Both the position numbers and the translations under genes were made by a program. Shown piece by piece: positions 7,373-15,490 of a DNA stretch of 64,000 nucleotides. How positions within the stretch are numbered: the first letter of the stretch is position 1; each line of letters opens with the position of its first letter. The notes under the pieces are model-generated. The model did not search any database and was not told where the DNA came from. It saw only the letters and a program-made list of their open reading frames with translations. This stretch comes from Deltaproteobacteria bacterium (GTDB taxonomy: Bacteria > Myxococcota_A > Polyangia > Polyangiales > Polyangiaceae), in NCBI GenBank assembly GCA_016218915.1, contig JACRCQ010000077.1, positions 124,001 through 188,000 of the forward strand. The letters are read 5' to 3'.

Positions 7373-9709
7373 ATGCCACGCGAAGCGACAGGAACCGCGT
7401 TTCGAGGCCCGACCGGGGCGCTTTGCATCCAAGTCACCATCGGCACGAACAAGCGCAAGGCGGCGACGGTCCCATGGGCCAGCAACGAACGGCAGGCCCG
7501 CAAGCGCGCGGGTGTGGTAGCCGGATGGGTCGCACGGCTTCGCAAGTGCGGGCACACCGAATGGATCGAGGATGCCTTGAAGGACGGCGCCGCCGCGACC
7601 ACAGCCGAAGGGCTGGCCGAGATCGAGGCGACCATCCGCGACCTGGAAGGCAAGCCGTGCAAGATCGTTCCGCCATCGCCCAAGACCTCGACGGCCCCCA
7701 CGTTCCAGAAGTTTGCCGAGCAGTGGACCGGCGGCGAGTTGCACAAGCTCTACCCCGACCACGTGCCGATCAAGGCGAGCAAATACAGCGACACGTGCCG
7801 CCTTGGAAAGCACGTCTACCCCACGATCGGGGACAAGCCGATCGACAAGGTGACGCTGGACGATGCCCTGGATGTGATGCGGAAGATCCCGGCGAAGCTC
7901 TCCGGTGCATCGCGCACGCAGATCGCCCAGCTGATGCGCCGAGTCCTGCAGCTTGCGACCTTCCCGGCTCGCATCATCGACCACAACCCGATCCCCAAGG
8001 GGTTCGTCCAGCGTCGTCACGACGAGCCTGCAAAGGGGTGCATCTACCCCGACGAGGAAACGGCCCTCATGGCTTGCGACAAGGTGCCCCTTTGCTTCCG
8101 CATCATGTACGGCTTCCTACACCGCGAAGGCATGCGAGCAGGGGAAGGCTACCGCCTGCGATGGTCGGACCTGGACCTGGACCGCGGCGCCGTGCGCCTC
8201 GACGTGAACAAGACGAACCACCCCCGATCGTGGGCTCTGGACCCGGGCGTAGCGCGCGCGCTGAAACTCTGGAAGGACAAGTGCAGGCCCAACGCCAAAC
8301 CGGCGGACCTGGTGTTCACCGACGACGACGGCGCGACCCTGAACCATCCCCACAGGGCGGACATCTACCGCGAACATCTGCAGGCCGCAGGCGTCACGCG
8401 CCCGGAGCTGATCGACGGCAGCAAGACCCGAAGGCGTGTCAGGTTCCACGATCAACGGGCGCTTTTCATCACCACGGCGCTGGCGAACGGCAAGACGGAA
8501 ACGTGGGTCAGCGACCGCACGGGCCACACCACGTCGCAGATGATCAATGCCTACCGGCGACAGGCACGAGAGTGGACCGAGCTGGACATGGGGACGCTGG
8601 CTCCCCTCGACGTGGCGATTCCTGAGCTGCGGCCGAACACTGAACGGGCAGAGGAAACGCAAAACGAAACGCAAAACCCCAGCCCTGCAGCGACCGGCCC
8701 AAGCCCCCTACCTGTCGAAACTCAGCCCAAAACAAGCTCAGTGCACGAGGGGGGAATCGAACCCCCAAGCCTTTCGGCGCTGGAACCTAAATCCAGTGCG
8801 TTTGCCAGTTCCGCCACTCGTGCGAGGTGTCCCCCCTTTTCCCACCTGCATGGGCACGCGTCAACTTCCGCCCTGCGAGCTCAGCCTCTCCACCCACTGA
8901 CGCGCATCCTCCACCGCCTGGCTCGCCATCTGTGCATCGACCGCTACGTCCTGCTCCTCCAGCAGCGTCATGTCACGCAGCCGTGCAAGCACCCCGTGCG
9001 CTGCCATGGGAAGACGACCTGTGGGAAGCAGCTCGCGGTAGATGCATGCAACCAGCGCATTGTGCGTGGGCCCGATCGGCGTCTCGCTCAGCGATCGCAC
9101 CGCCGCTGCCAGCGCCTCGTACGACGCGCGCACCGCGTCCGAATGGAATCCGCTCTGCAACACGACCTCCGCGAGCCGAAGACGATTTCTCGCGCGCGCA
9201 TGCTTGCCATCGCCGGCTGCGTGAGCCACCTGCGCGGCGACCTCCGCGACCTCCGCGACCTCCGCGGTCTCCGGAGCACCTGCGGCGAGCGCTGCCGCTG
9301 TCTTCAGCGCAGCCACCGCCGCACTCTCCGGCGCGGGCTGCGGCGCAACCTCCTCCTCCTCCCGTACATCCTGCCCAGGCTCTGCCAGCTGATCGAACAC
9401 CTCCCGCAGCTGCTTGAGGAACAGCGAGAAGCTCTGCGCTTCCAGCTCGTCGACCGTGCTCGACGCATCGAGCGTTGCTTCCCGCACTGCGCGCTTGCCC
9501 GCAAGCGTCCCTTCGATCCCACGCTCGATCCCTATCTCCGAGCACAGGTAGGTCACCGACACGCCGCGCGTCTGACCCAGCCGATGCGCCCGCGCCGTCC
9601 TCTGATCGAGCTTGCCCGGGTTCCAAGGCAGATCGAGGTGCACCACATACGACGCAACCTGCAGGTTCAGCCCGACGCCGCCTGCATCCGACGACAGCAG
9701 CACCCGTAG
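7373..9709 (+). CDS. Tyrosine integrase with open frame running through the att site
   Basis: The functional part is about residues 1-430 (to about 8660). An N-terminal arm-type region comes first, a core-binding helical domain at about 105-215 (FQKFAEQWTGGELHK), then the catalytic domain. Active-site residues visible: Arg in GMRAGEGYRLRWSDLDLD, His and Arg in RFHDQRALFITTAL, His in DRTGHTTSQMI and the Tyr nucleophile in NAYRR. The ATG at 7373 has an AGGAG site. There is no stop before the tRNA-Leu gene: the frame continues antisense through the tRNA and through 849 bases of the SNF2 gene to 9709. The extra about 340 residues are probably not a domain. It likely catalyses integration and excision at the tRNA-Leu 3' end. 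Confidence 0.8.
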   Translation: MPREATGTAFRGPTGALCIQVTIGTNKRKAATVPWASNERQARKRAGVVAGWVARLRKCGHTEWIEDALKDGAAATTAEGLAEIEATIRDLEGKPCKIVPPSPKTSTAPTFQKFAEQWTGGELHKLYPDHVPIKASKYSDTCRLGKHVYPTIGDKPIDKVTLDDALDVMRKIPAKLSGASRTQIAQLMRRVLQLATFPARIIDHNPIPKGFVQRRHDEPAKGCIYPDEETALMACDKVPLCFRIMYGFLHREGMRAGEGYRLRWSDLDLDRGAVRLDVNKTNHPRSWALDPGVARALKLWKDKCRPNAKPADLVFTDDDGATLNHPHRADIYREHLQAAGVTRPELIDGSKTRRRVRFHDQRALFITTALANGKTETWVSDRTGHTTSQMINAYRRQAREWTELDMGTLAPLDVAIPELRPNTERAEETQNETQNPSPAATGPSPLPVETQPKTSSVHEGGIEPPSLSALEPKSSAFASSATRARCPPFSHLHGHASTSALRAQPLHPLTRILHRLARHLCIDRYVLLLQQRHVTQPCKHPVRCHGKTTCGKQLAVDACNQRIVRGPDRRLAQRSHRRCQRLVRRAHRVRMESALQHDLREPKTISRARMLAIAGCVSHLRGDLRDLRDLRGLRSTCGERCRCLQRSHRRTLRRGLRRNLLLLPYILPRLCQLIEHLPQLLEEQREALRFQLVDRARRIERCFPHCALARKRPFDPTLDPYLRAQVGHRHAARLTQPMRPRRPLIELARVPRQIEVHHIRRNLQVQPDAACIRRQQHP
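8742..8823 (-). tRNA. tRNA-Leu(TAG)
   Basis: Read on the minus strand, the gene begins GCACGAG, which pairs with CTCGTGC at its 3' end, followed by discriminator A; CCA is not encoded. The T arm (GGTTCGATTCC type) is visible as ggaatcgaacc on the plus strand. The anticodon stem is CTGGA/TCCAG around loop TTTAGGT, giving anticodon TAG, which reads CUN leucine codons. A long variable arm and a length of about 82 bases fit a class II tRNA. Its 3' end borders the integrated element, so the acceptor and T-arm sequence is the probable attachment core. Confidence 0.92.
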
Positions 9710-11443
9710 CGACGGGTCCTCGCGGAAGTTCTGGAGCAAGGCCGGGCGCCTCTCGGTCGGGACGCCTCCGTGAAGCATCTCGTAGCCGATGCCGAGAGCG
9801 TCGAGCCGCTCGGCTGCCAGCTTGAGCATCTCCACCCACTCGGAGAACACGAGGATCTTGGCTGTGCCCTGCGCCGCAATCTCCCCGGCGAGCGCCTCGA
9901 ACTCGTCGAGCTTCGGCGATGCCTTCTTCCTGCTCTTGGGGTCGCACAGCTCCAGCGCGTTGCACGCCTGGCGCGCCTTGAGCAGGAGCATCATCAGGAT
10001 CTCCTGCTCCTTTTTGGTGAGCGCGCGCTTCTCGGCGATCTTCATGATCCGAGCCGCCTTGGAGCGATACTCCTCCTCGAGATTCTGCTGCTCGGGCGAC
10101 AGCGGCGTGTAGCGGGTCTGCGCGGTCAAGGGCGGAAGCTGCAGCAGCACCTCTTCCTTGCGTCGACGCAGCACCACAGGTGCGATCCGCTCGCGGAGCA
10201 AGGAGAGGTTCTTGTATCCCACCACCTTGCCCTTGTCAGTCTGCTTGTGGAACTCCAGATTGAACTTCCACAGCGGCCCCAGCTTTTCAGGATCCACCAG
10301 CTGGATCAGCGAGTACAGGTCGTCGAGCCGGTTCTCGACAGGCGTGCCGGTCAGCACGAACAGAAAGCGCGACGGGATCGCGCGCAGCGTGTTGGCCGTC
10401 TTGGTGCGGAAGTTCTTTGCGCGCTGCGCCTCGTCGAGGATCAGCACGTCAGCATCGAGCGCTTGCAGCTTCCCGAGCTCGCGCCACGTCAGCTCGTAGT
10501 TCAGGATCTTGTAGGGCGCATCGGAAGCGAATGCCTCTCGCCTGCGTCCCGGGTTGCCCGCCACCACCACGGCCGTCTCCCCTGCGTAGCGCTTGATCTC
10601 GCGCGCCCACTGATCCTTGAGAGACGCAGGCGTGACAATGAGGATTCGCTGCGCTTCGCCGCGACGTCGAAGAACTTCGCAGGCCGCAATCGCCTGCACG
10701 GTCTTGCCAAGTCCCATGTCGTCTGCCAGCAACGCCCGACCTGACGCAGCAAGGTGCTTCACGCCGTCGTTCTGGTACGGGAACAGCGGCGACGACAGTA
10801 CATCCGTGCCGAGCTTGCCATGGTCGAAGGCGCGCGCCAGATCCTTGGTGCGACGCGCGAGGGCTTGCGCCAGGCGGATGCGCTCGATGGCCGGAATCGC
10901 AGCATGCACCACGCGCACGCCTGCATCACTCCATCCGGCCCGAAGCGAGGTGGCCGTCTCGACGCGCACGGTCTGGCCAGGCTCTGCGATGGAGAGCCCG
11001 TGGGTGGTCAGCAGCCGGGCGCGCCATTTTCCCAGCGCCTGCAGCCGAAGCCCGCCTTGCGCACGAACGGTCACGACCGGGTAGGACGGCACAGGGCCGA
11101 GCCGGGCGTACGTGGTCCTCAGAGCCTTCACTCCGGACAAGGCCCGAAGGACCGCTTCCACGTGCTTGCAGGTTCCGATGTCGTTGGTCAGGAAGTCCGG
11201 GCACGAGCAGGCGTCGTGCTCGCCGCTGCCGTCGACGATGTCCACGTGATAGGCAGCGCCGCTCGGTCCTGCCACGCGCCACGCGCCGTCGACCCTCCCG
11301 TCCAGCGGAGTCAGCTCATAGGGCTCGACATGTGCGCGGTGTACGCGCATTTCCCGCTCGAACTGCCGAATCGTCGGCTCGTCGTTGTAATCCTGGCATT
11401 GCGGTTGGGGGTGGCGGATCGGCTCCAGGCGTAGGCGCTTCAT
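8861..11443 (-). CDS. SNF2-family helicase with SWIM zinc finger
   Basis: An 860-residue DNA-dependent ATPase. A SWIM zinc finger lies at about 79-94 (CSCPDF ... GTCKH). The SNF2 motor starts near 220: Walker A DMGLGKT with Lys247, DEAQ at 337-340, LTGTPVENR near 362, and the second RecA-like lobe with a GGVGLNLQVA motif and HRLGQTRG. It is complete. The C-terminal about 160 residues are helical and Ala-rich, without a recognised domain. SNF2 proteins move or remodel protein-DNA complexes in repair or transcription. It is divergent from the DUF116 gene with only 40 bases between their starts, and its 3' end lies 38 bases from the tRNA-Leu gene. Confidence 0.93.
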   Translation of the reverse strand: MKRLRLEPIRHPQPQCQDYNDEPTIRQFEREMRVHRAHVEPYELTPLDGRVDGAWRVAGPSGAAYHVDIVDGSGEHDACSCPDFLTNDIGTCKHVEAVLRALSGVKALRTTYARLGPVPSYPVVTVRAQGGLRLQALGKWRARLLTTHGLSIAEPGQTVRVETATSLRAGWSDAGVRVVHAAIPAIERIRLAQALARRTKDLARAFDHGKLGTDVLSSPLFPYQNDGVKHLAASGRALLADDMGLGKTVQAIAACEVLRRRGEAQRILIVTPASLKDQWAREIKRYAGETAVVVAGNPGRRREAFASDAPYKILNYELTWRELGKLQALDADVLILDEAQRAKNFRTKTANTLRAIPSRFLFVLTGTPVENRLDDLYSLIQLVDPEKLGPLWKFNLEFHKQTDKGKVVGYKNLSLLRERIAPVVLRRRKEEVLLQLPPLTAQTRYTPLSPEQQNLEEEYRSKAARIMKIAEKRALTKKEQEILMMLLLKARQACNALELCDPKSRKKASPKLDEFEALAGEIAAQGTAKILVFSEWVEMLKLAAERLDALGIGYEMLHGGVPTERRPALLQNFREDPSLRVLLSSDAGGVGLNLQVASYVVHLDLPWNPGKLDQRTARAHRLGQTRGVSVTYLCSEIGIERGIEGTLAGKRAVREATLDASSTVDELEAQSFSLFLKQLREVFDQLAEPGQDVREEEEVAPQPAPESAAVAALKTAAALAAGAPETAEVAEVAEVAAQVAHAAGDGKHARARNRLRLAEVVLQSGFHSDAVRASYEALAAAVRSLSETPIGPTHNALVACIYRELLPTGRLPMAAHGVLARLRDMTLLEEQDVAVDAQMASQAVEDARQWVERLSSQGGS

Positions 11444-11482
11444 GGGCCGACCGTGCTACGAAACACTCCTGACGACAAGACG

Positions 11483-12295
11483 ATGAAACAGTGCGCGCTG
11501 GCCACAGGCCCTTTCCACGGAAAGACCTACTCGCTCTACGGTGCATCTGCCGGGACCGACACGTACTTCCGTGCGGTCGATCGCCTCGCAGACGAGTGTG
11601 TGTCACGCTGGCCCGATCCTGTGCTGCTGCTCCGCGAGCTCGACACGGTCAGCGCAAGCAAGCGCAAGCTTCGGAAGCTCCTGGCGGCCCGCGACGAATC
11701 CTCGCCTGCTGGCTTCATGGTGGTTCAGGCTGCGACCAGGCTCGCTCCCTACACCGAGGGGGTCGAAGCGCATCTTCGTAGCTTGCCGATCCTCAAGCGA
11801 TGGGATCGGACGATCGCCGCAAGCCGCGAGCAGTACCATCGGTGCGCGGTGGAGATCGAGCTGACGAACCGCGCTCTGATTGGCGATTTCCAGCGGGCCG
11901 GCACGCGCATCGCCCTTCTTCCCCATTGCCTCCGAGACCTGCGGCAGCAGTGCCAGGCAGCCCCGCACGGGCTCGACGACATCTGCATGTCTTGCTCTTC
12001 GGGCTGCTATCTGAACGCGGTCAGCCGCACGCTTCGCAAGCACCGGGTCACGCCGTACATCTGGATGCGCACCAGCCTTCGCAAGCTGTTCCGGCAGCTG
12101 CACTCCAAACCCGGAGGGCTCGGCATGCTGGGAATCGCCTGCATCCCCGAGCTCGCGGCTGGCATGCGCGCCTGCCGTCGCGCCTGCGTTCCGGTGATCG
12201 GCCTGCCGCTCGACGCGAACCGCTGCGCCCGTTGGATGGGAGAGTTCCACGATAACTCGGTGAACCTGTCGCGGCTCGACGAGCTCTTGGCGTGA
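11483..12295 (+). CDS. DUF116 family protein
   Basis: A 270-residue protein. The Cys-rich core ALLPHCLRD ... CMSCSSGC and the following GIACIPELAAGMR and IGLPLDANRCARWM match the DUF116 family. The conserved Cys set (in PHCLRD, CMSC and SGC, plus Cys in GIAC and RC) suggests a metal or iron-sulfur site. The function of DUF116 is unknown; members occur with cofactor and tRNA-related genes in other bacteria. An in-frame GTG at 11453 is an alternative start. It is divergent from the SNF2 gene. Confidence 0.8.
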   Translation: MKQCALATGPFHGKTYSLYGASAGTDTYFRAVDRLADECVSRWPDPVLLLRELDTVSASKRKLRKLLAARDESSPAGFMVVQAATRLAPYTEGVEAHLRSLPILKRWDRTIAASREQYHRCAVEIELTNRALIGDFQRAGTRIALLPHCLRDLRQQCQAAPHGLDDICMSCSSGCYLNAVSRTLRKHRVTPYIWMRTSLRKLFRQLHSKPGGLGMLGIACIPELAAGMRACRRACVPVIGLPLDANRCARWMGEFHDNSVNLSRLDELLA

Positions 12296-12371
12296 TCCCC
12301 CCTCGCAGTTCGGACTAGCATCGCAGGATTGGATGAACGCTTGGGCAAGGCGCGGGCACTGAGCAGCTGAG

Positions 12372-13976
12372 ATGCAACTTGATCCGAATCGCGACACCCG
12401 TCCGAAGAGCGGAGGCGGCCTGTCCCGCACCCTGCGCGTCGTGATCACGCTTTGCCTCGCGATGGCTGCGTTGCTGATGGCGCGTCGGGCGTGGACGCAG
12501 GCGCACCAGACCCAGCGCACGCTGGAGGTGGTGTTTGCGTGCAACGGCTGCGGGCTGGACGCCGACGAGGTGCGCAAAGCGGTGCTCGCAGAATCGGGCG
12601 CTGTGGCAGGTACCGCCTCGCAGGGCGCAGGAGTGATTCGTCTGACCGTGAACCACAGGCAGCTCTCGGCCCGATACCAAGCTCCTGACCGGCGCACGCT
12701 GGAGCGCGCTGTCGCACTTCCGCGCGACCCGTCCCGTGCCGTACAGGCGATCGCGCTGCTCGCGGCGAATCTGGTTCGCGACGAGGCAGCCGCGTTGCTC
12801 GAAGAGCTTCGTCCGAAGCCTGGCAACAGCGCGCCTGCAGCCTCGGCAAGTGCCCCGGTCGCCCCACCTTCGCCTGCAGCAAGCGCTTCGACCGCACCAC
12901 CCGCGCCGTCGGCAAGCGCTTCCGTTGCACCGTCTGCGCCCACGGCAAGCGCTTCGGCGGTCGCGCCGGCCCACGCGGCGAGTGCATCGATTGCGTCGCC
13001 CCCTCCGAGGGCTCCGGCGATCACAGCCTCGGACGAACCACCCGAGCCCATGCAGGTTCGGCCTTTCAATTTCTCGGTCTGGCACCCGGTTTCGCTCTAT
13101 CCGTCCAGCCACCAGAAAGCGATCCACTTCGAGCTTGGTCTGCTGTGGGGGCGGGTTGGGGAAGTGCGCGGCAGCGCGCTCACGCTGGGGGTCACGGAAG
13201 TCCGCACCAGCATGGACGGGGCCTCGTTTGCGACCGTGGGGACTGCGTCGGCCACAGCGCGCGGTGGAATGGTTGCGCTCGGAGGCAACTGGACTTTTGG
13301 CTCGATGTCCGGGTTTCAGATCGCTGGGATCGCAAACGCTGCAGGACGCGGCAGCGCAGGTCTTCAGCTTGCTTCCGCGAATCTGGCGCTCGAAGGCCTG
13401 GACGGCGTGCAGCTCGGGTTGATCAACTATGCGGGCGGGACGTACCGAGGCACGCAGATCGGGTTGATCAACATCGCTTCGAACATGTCGGGCACGCAGA
13501 TAGGGGCGCTGAACATTGCCGACGAAGTGAAGGGATTCCCGGTAGGGCCCCTGAATTTCAACCGGACAGGGCGCATGCAGGTGCTCACCTGGGCAAGCAC
13601 GAAGATCCTGGGCAACCTCGGCCTGCGGTATCTGCATCGCTACGTGTACACGCTTCTGGCAGCAGGCTGGCAGCCCGCGGAATCGAGCCTCGGCGGCGAC
13701 GGGTACAAGAAGGTCGCCTGGCAAGTCGCTGTGGGCGGGCACGTTCCCTATCGAACGGTCTTCCTGGACAGCGACATCGGGTACGTCCACGAGGGCGCCG
13801 CGTCGCAGGATTCCGGGATCGGGCACACGCAGGTGCTGCGGCTTCGGGCGATGGCCGGATGGCAGCCGTTCAAGCTGATCGGCCTGTTCGCCGGAGCAGG
13901 ACTTCGCAGGGAATTTCCCTCGGAAGGCGATGCGAAGACGGGTGGGGAGGCGATTTTCGGAGTGCAGCTGTTCTGA
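12372..13976 (+). CDS. Membrane-anchored protein with GxQxGLIN surface repeats
   Basis: A 534-residue protein. A transmembrane segment lies at about 20-37 (VVITLCLAMAALLMA). Residues 50-150 carry a Cys pair (FACNGCGLD) and an alpha/beta region. Residues about 155-220 are an Ala/Ser/Pro linker with repeated ASAS units. The C-terminal 300 residues contain beta-rich repeats (DGVQLGLINYAGG, GTQIGLINIASN, GTQIGALNIADE) of the type found in LA_2272-like surface proteins. It probably spans the periplasm and sits at or in the outer membrane. It ends 124 bases before the ECF sigma factor gene on the same strand. Confidence 0.7.
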   Translation: MQLDPNRDTRPKSGGGLSRTLRVVITLCLAMAALLMARRAWTQAHQTQRTLEVVFACNGCGLDADEVRKAVLAESGAVAGTASQGAGVIRLTVNHRQLSARYQAPDRRTLERAVALPRDPSRAVQAIALLAANLVRDEAAALLEELRPKPGNSAPAASASAPVAPPSPAASASTAPPAPSASASVAPSAPTASASAVAPAHAASASIASPPPRAPAITASDEPPEPMQVRPFNFSVWHPVSLYPSSHQKAIHFELGLLWGRVGEVRGSALTLGVTEVRTSMDGASFATVGTASATARGGMVALGGNWTFGSMSGFQIAGIANAAGRGSAGLQLASANLALEGLDGVQLGLINYAGGTYRGTQIGLINIASNMSGTQIGALNIADEVKGFPVGPLNFNRTGRMQVLTWASTKILGNLGLRYLHRYVYTLLAAGWQPAESSLGGDGYKKVAWQVAVGGHVPYRTVFLDSDIGYVHEGAASQDSGIGHTQVLRLRAMAGWQPFKLIGLFAGAGLRREFPSEGDAKTGGEAIFGVQLF

Positions 13977-14099
13977 GCATTGAACGGGCTGCGCCCGAGC
14001 GGGCACAGACGAGCAAGATGGTCACCAGCGCTTCAAACAACCTCGGAACCCGGCGCGCCGCCCCTGCGAGGGCCGGCAGCAGGGCAAGGGGGTGCTAGG

Positions 14100-14702
14100 A
14101 TGCGGGCCTTCGGACTGCAGCTGGTGATGCCTCTCGGAATGTCGAGCCATGCGTCTGCCAACGAGCGCGACGAGTTTCTCTCGCGACTGCGGCAAGGCGA
14201 CTCCACCGCCCTGGGCGAGGCCTACGATCGTCACCACGAAGCGGTGCGCGGGTTTGCGCGGCGTCTGGTCGGAAGCGACGACGAAGCCGAGGATCTGGTG
14301 CACGAGACCTTCCTGACGCTTCCCAGCGCGCTCGAAGGGTTCCGCGGGATGTCGTCGCTGCGCACCTTCCTGATCTCCATTGCAGCGAACCATGCGAGGC
14401 ACTTCGTGCGATCCGCAGCGCGACGACGGGCCGCCATGGATCGGTTCGCTCGCGAGACCGCGCCCGAGCCTGCGAGCCCGGAGCACGGAGCAAGCGATCG
14501 GGAGCTGGCCCAGGCGTTGACGCGCGCGCTCGATGAACTGCCGATCGATCAGCGGGTGGCGTTCGTGCTGTGCGAGGTGGAGTCGCGAAGCTCGACCGAA
14601 GTTGCGGAGATCGTGGATGCGCCGGAAGCCACCGTGCGCACACGGCTGTTCCATGCTCGGCACAAGCTCCGCGCAGCGCTCGAGAAGGAGGGGTTCCGAT
14701 GA
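14100..14702 (+). CDS. ECF RNA polymerase sigma factor
   Basis: A 200-residue protein. Sigma region 2 spans about residues 15-85 (EAYDRHHEAVRGFARRLVG, AEDLVHETFLTL). Region 4 spans about 130-195 (DELPIDQRVAFVLCEVES, STEVAEIVDAPEATVRTRLF). Regions 1 and 3 are absent, as in group 4 sigma factors. The ATG at 14100 has an AAGGGGG site; ATGs at 14127 and 14139 are alternatives. It overlaps the next gene as ATGA. Its target is probably the downstream receptor operon, which fits typical ECF control of cell-envelope and uptake genes (inference). Confidence 0.92.
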   Translation: MRAFGLQLVMPLGMSSHASANERDEFLSRLRQGDSTALGEAYDRHHEAVRGFARRLVGSDDEAEDLVHETFLTLPSALEGFRGMSSLRTFLISIAANHARHFVRSAARRRAAMDRFARETAPEPASPEHGASDRELAQALTRALDELPIDQRVAFVLCEVESRSSTEVAEIVDAPEATVRTRLFHARHKLRAALEKEGFR

Positions 14703-15391
14703 GCGACGATCTCCTCCGGCGTGCCAGCGAAGCGCTGCGAAAGAGCACCGATGGCAGCAGCGCCCGCGCAGCGGAGACCCGCAGCCGGCTTGTGGCCAGC
14801 GCGAAGATCAGCCGACGTCGAACCCGACGCCTGTGGATGGCGGCTCTTCCCCTTGCGGCCGCCCTGGCAGTATCAACCGCCTGGGCAGGCGCAACCGGGA
14901 GGCTGCCAGCCGTGTGGCAGGCTGTGAAGAGCCTGGGCGAACCGGTTCCAGCCGCGCACCGCGACACCGGGCCCGCGGCAGCAGCGCTCGCGAGAGCGAT
15001 TGCTTCGTCGCCTGCAGCGTCATCCGACACGGAGCCCGCAGCGGCGCCTGAGCCCTCGGTGCCTGTTGTCAGCTCTCCGTCTGCTCCAGCGCCTTCCGCC
15101 AGCGTGCACGAGGATGCGGGGGATGCGGACCATGCGGCCTACCTGGTGGCGCACAGGACGCACTTCGGCGGCGGAGATCCGGCTGCCTCGCTGCAAGCGT
15201 GGGACGGGTACCTTCGGGCCTTCCCTTCAGGGCGGTTTTCGCTGGAAGCTCGCTACAACAGAGCCTTATGTCTGGTGAAGCTCGGCCGCAACGCCGAGGC
15301 GAGCCAGGCGCTGGAGCCCTTCGCGCGGGGCGCGTACGGCACCTATCGTCAGGCCGAGGCCAAGGCGCTTCGCGAGGCGATGGGGAACTAG
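14699..15391 (+). CDS. Putative anti-sigma membrane protein with periplasmic repeat domain
   Basis: A 230-residue protein overlapping the ECF sigma factor stop as ATGA. The cytoplasmic N-terminal 45 residues are basic and helical, followed by a single membrane segment at about 47-65 (MAALPLAAALAVSTAWAG). A Pro/Ala/Ser-rich linker leads to a C-terminal helical repeat region of about 70 residues (HAAYLVAHRTHFGGGDPAA, LEARYNRALCLVKLGRNA), TPR-like as in YbgF-type proteins. There is no classic zinc anti-sigma motif (HxxxCxxC), so the anti-sigma role is inferred from position and topology. Confidence 0.7.
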   Translation: MSDDLLRRASEALRKSTDGSSARAAETRSRLVASAKISRRRTRRLWMAALPLAAALAVSTAWAGATGRLPAVWQAVKSLGEPVPAAHRDTGPAAAALARAIASSPAASSDTEPAAAPEPSVPVVSSPSAPAPSASVHEDAGDADHAAYLVAHRTHFGGGDPAASLQAWDGYLRAFPSGRFSLEARYNRALCLVKLGRNAEASQALEPFARGAYGTYRQAEAKALREAMGN

Positions 15392-15490
15392 GAATTAGGA
15401 ACAGGAACGCGAATTCGGAACGCGGAATGGGGGCCGACGGAGCCGCGACCGTAGGGGCGTGCGTGTGCAAACGCCCTGAGGCAAAGAATC

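Larger units (their letters stand above)
1..8741. mobile_element. Integrated element (right-hand part) at tRNA-Leu
   Basis: This stretch looks like an integrated phage-like or integrative element that extends past the left edge of the window. Seen: a tyrosine integrase (from 7373) reads toward the 3' end of a tRNA-Leu gene, a serine recombinase lies at 5657-6382, and the left part is a run of small, overlapping, phage-type genes with HTH or RHH folds. Known: tyrosine integrases commonly insert at the 3' end of tRNA genes and lie next to the junction. The genes right of the tRNA are chromosomal in character. No second copy of the tRNA 3' end was found between 1 and 8700, so the other att site is probably outside the window. 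No structural phage genes are visible here, so phage, satellite or ICE cannot be told apart. Confidence 0.7.
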
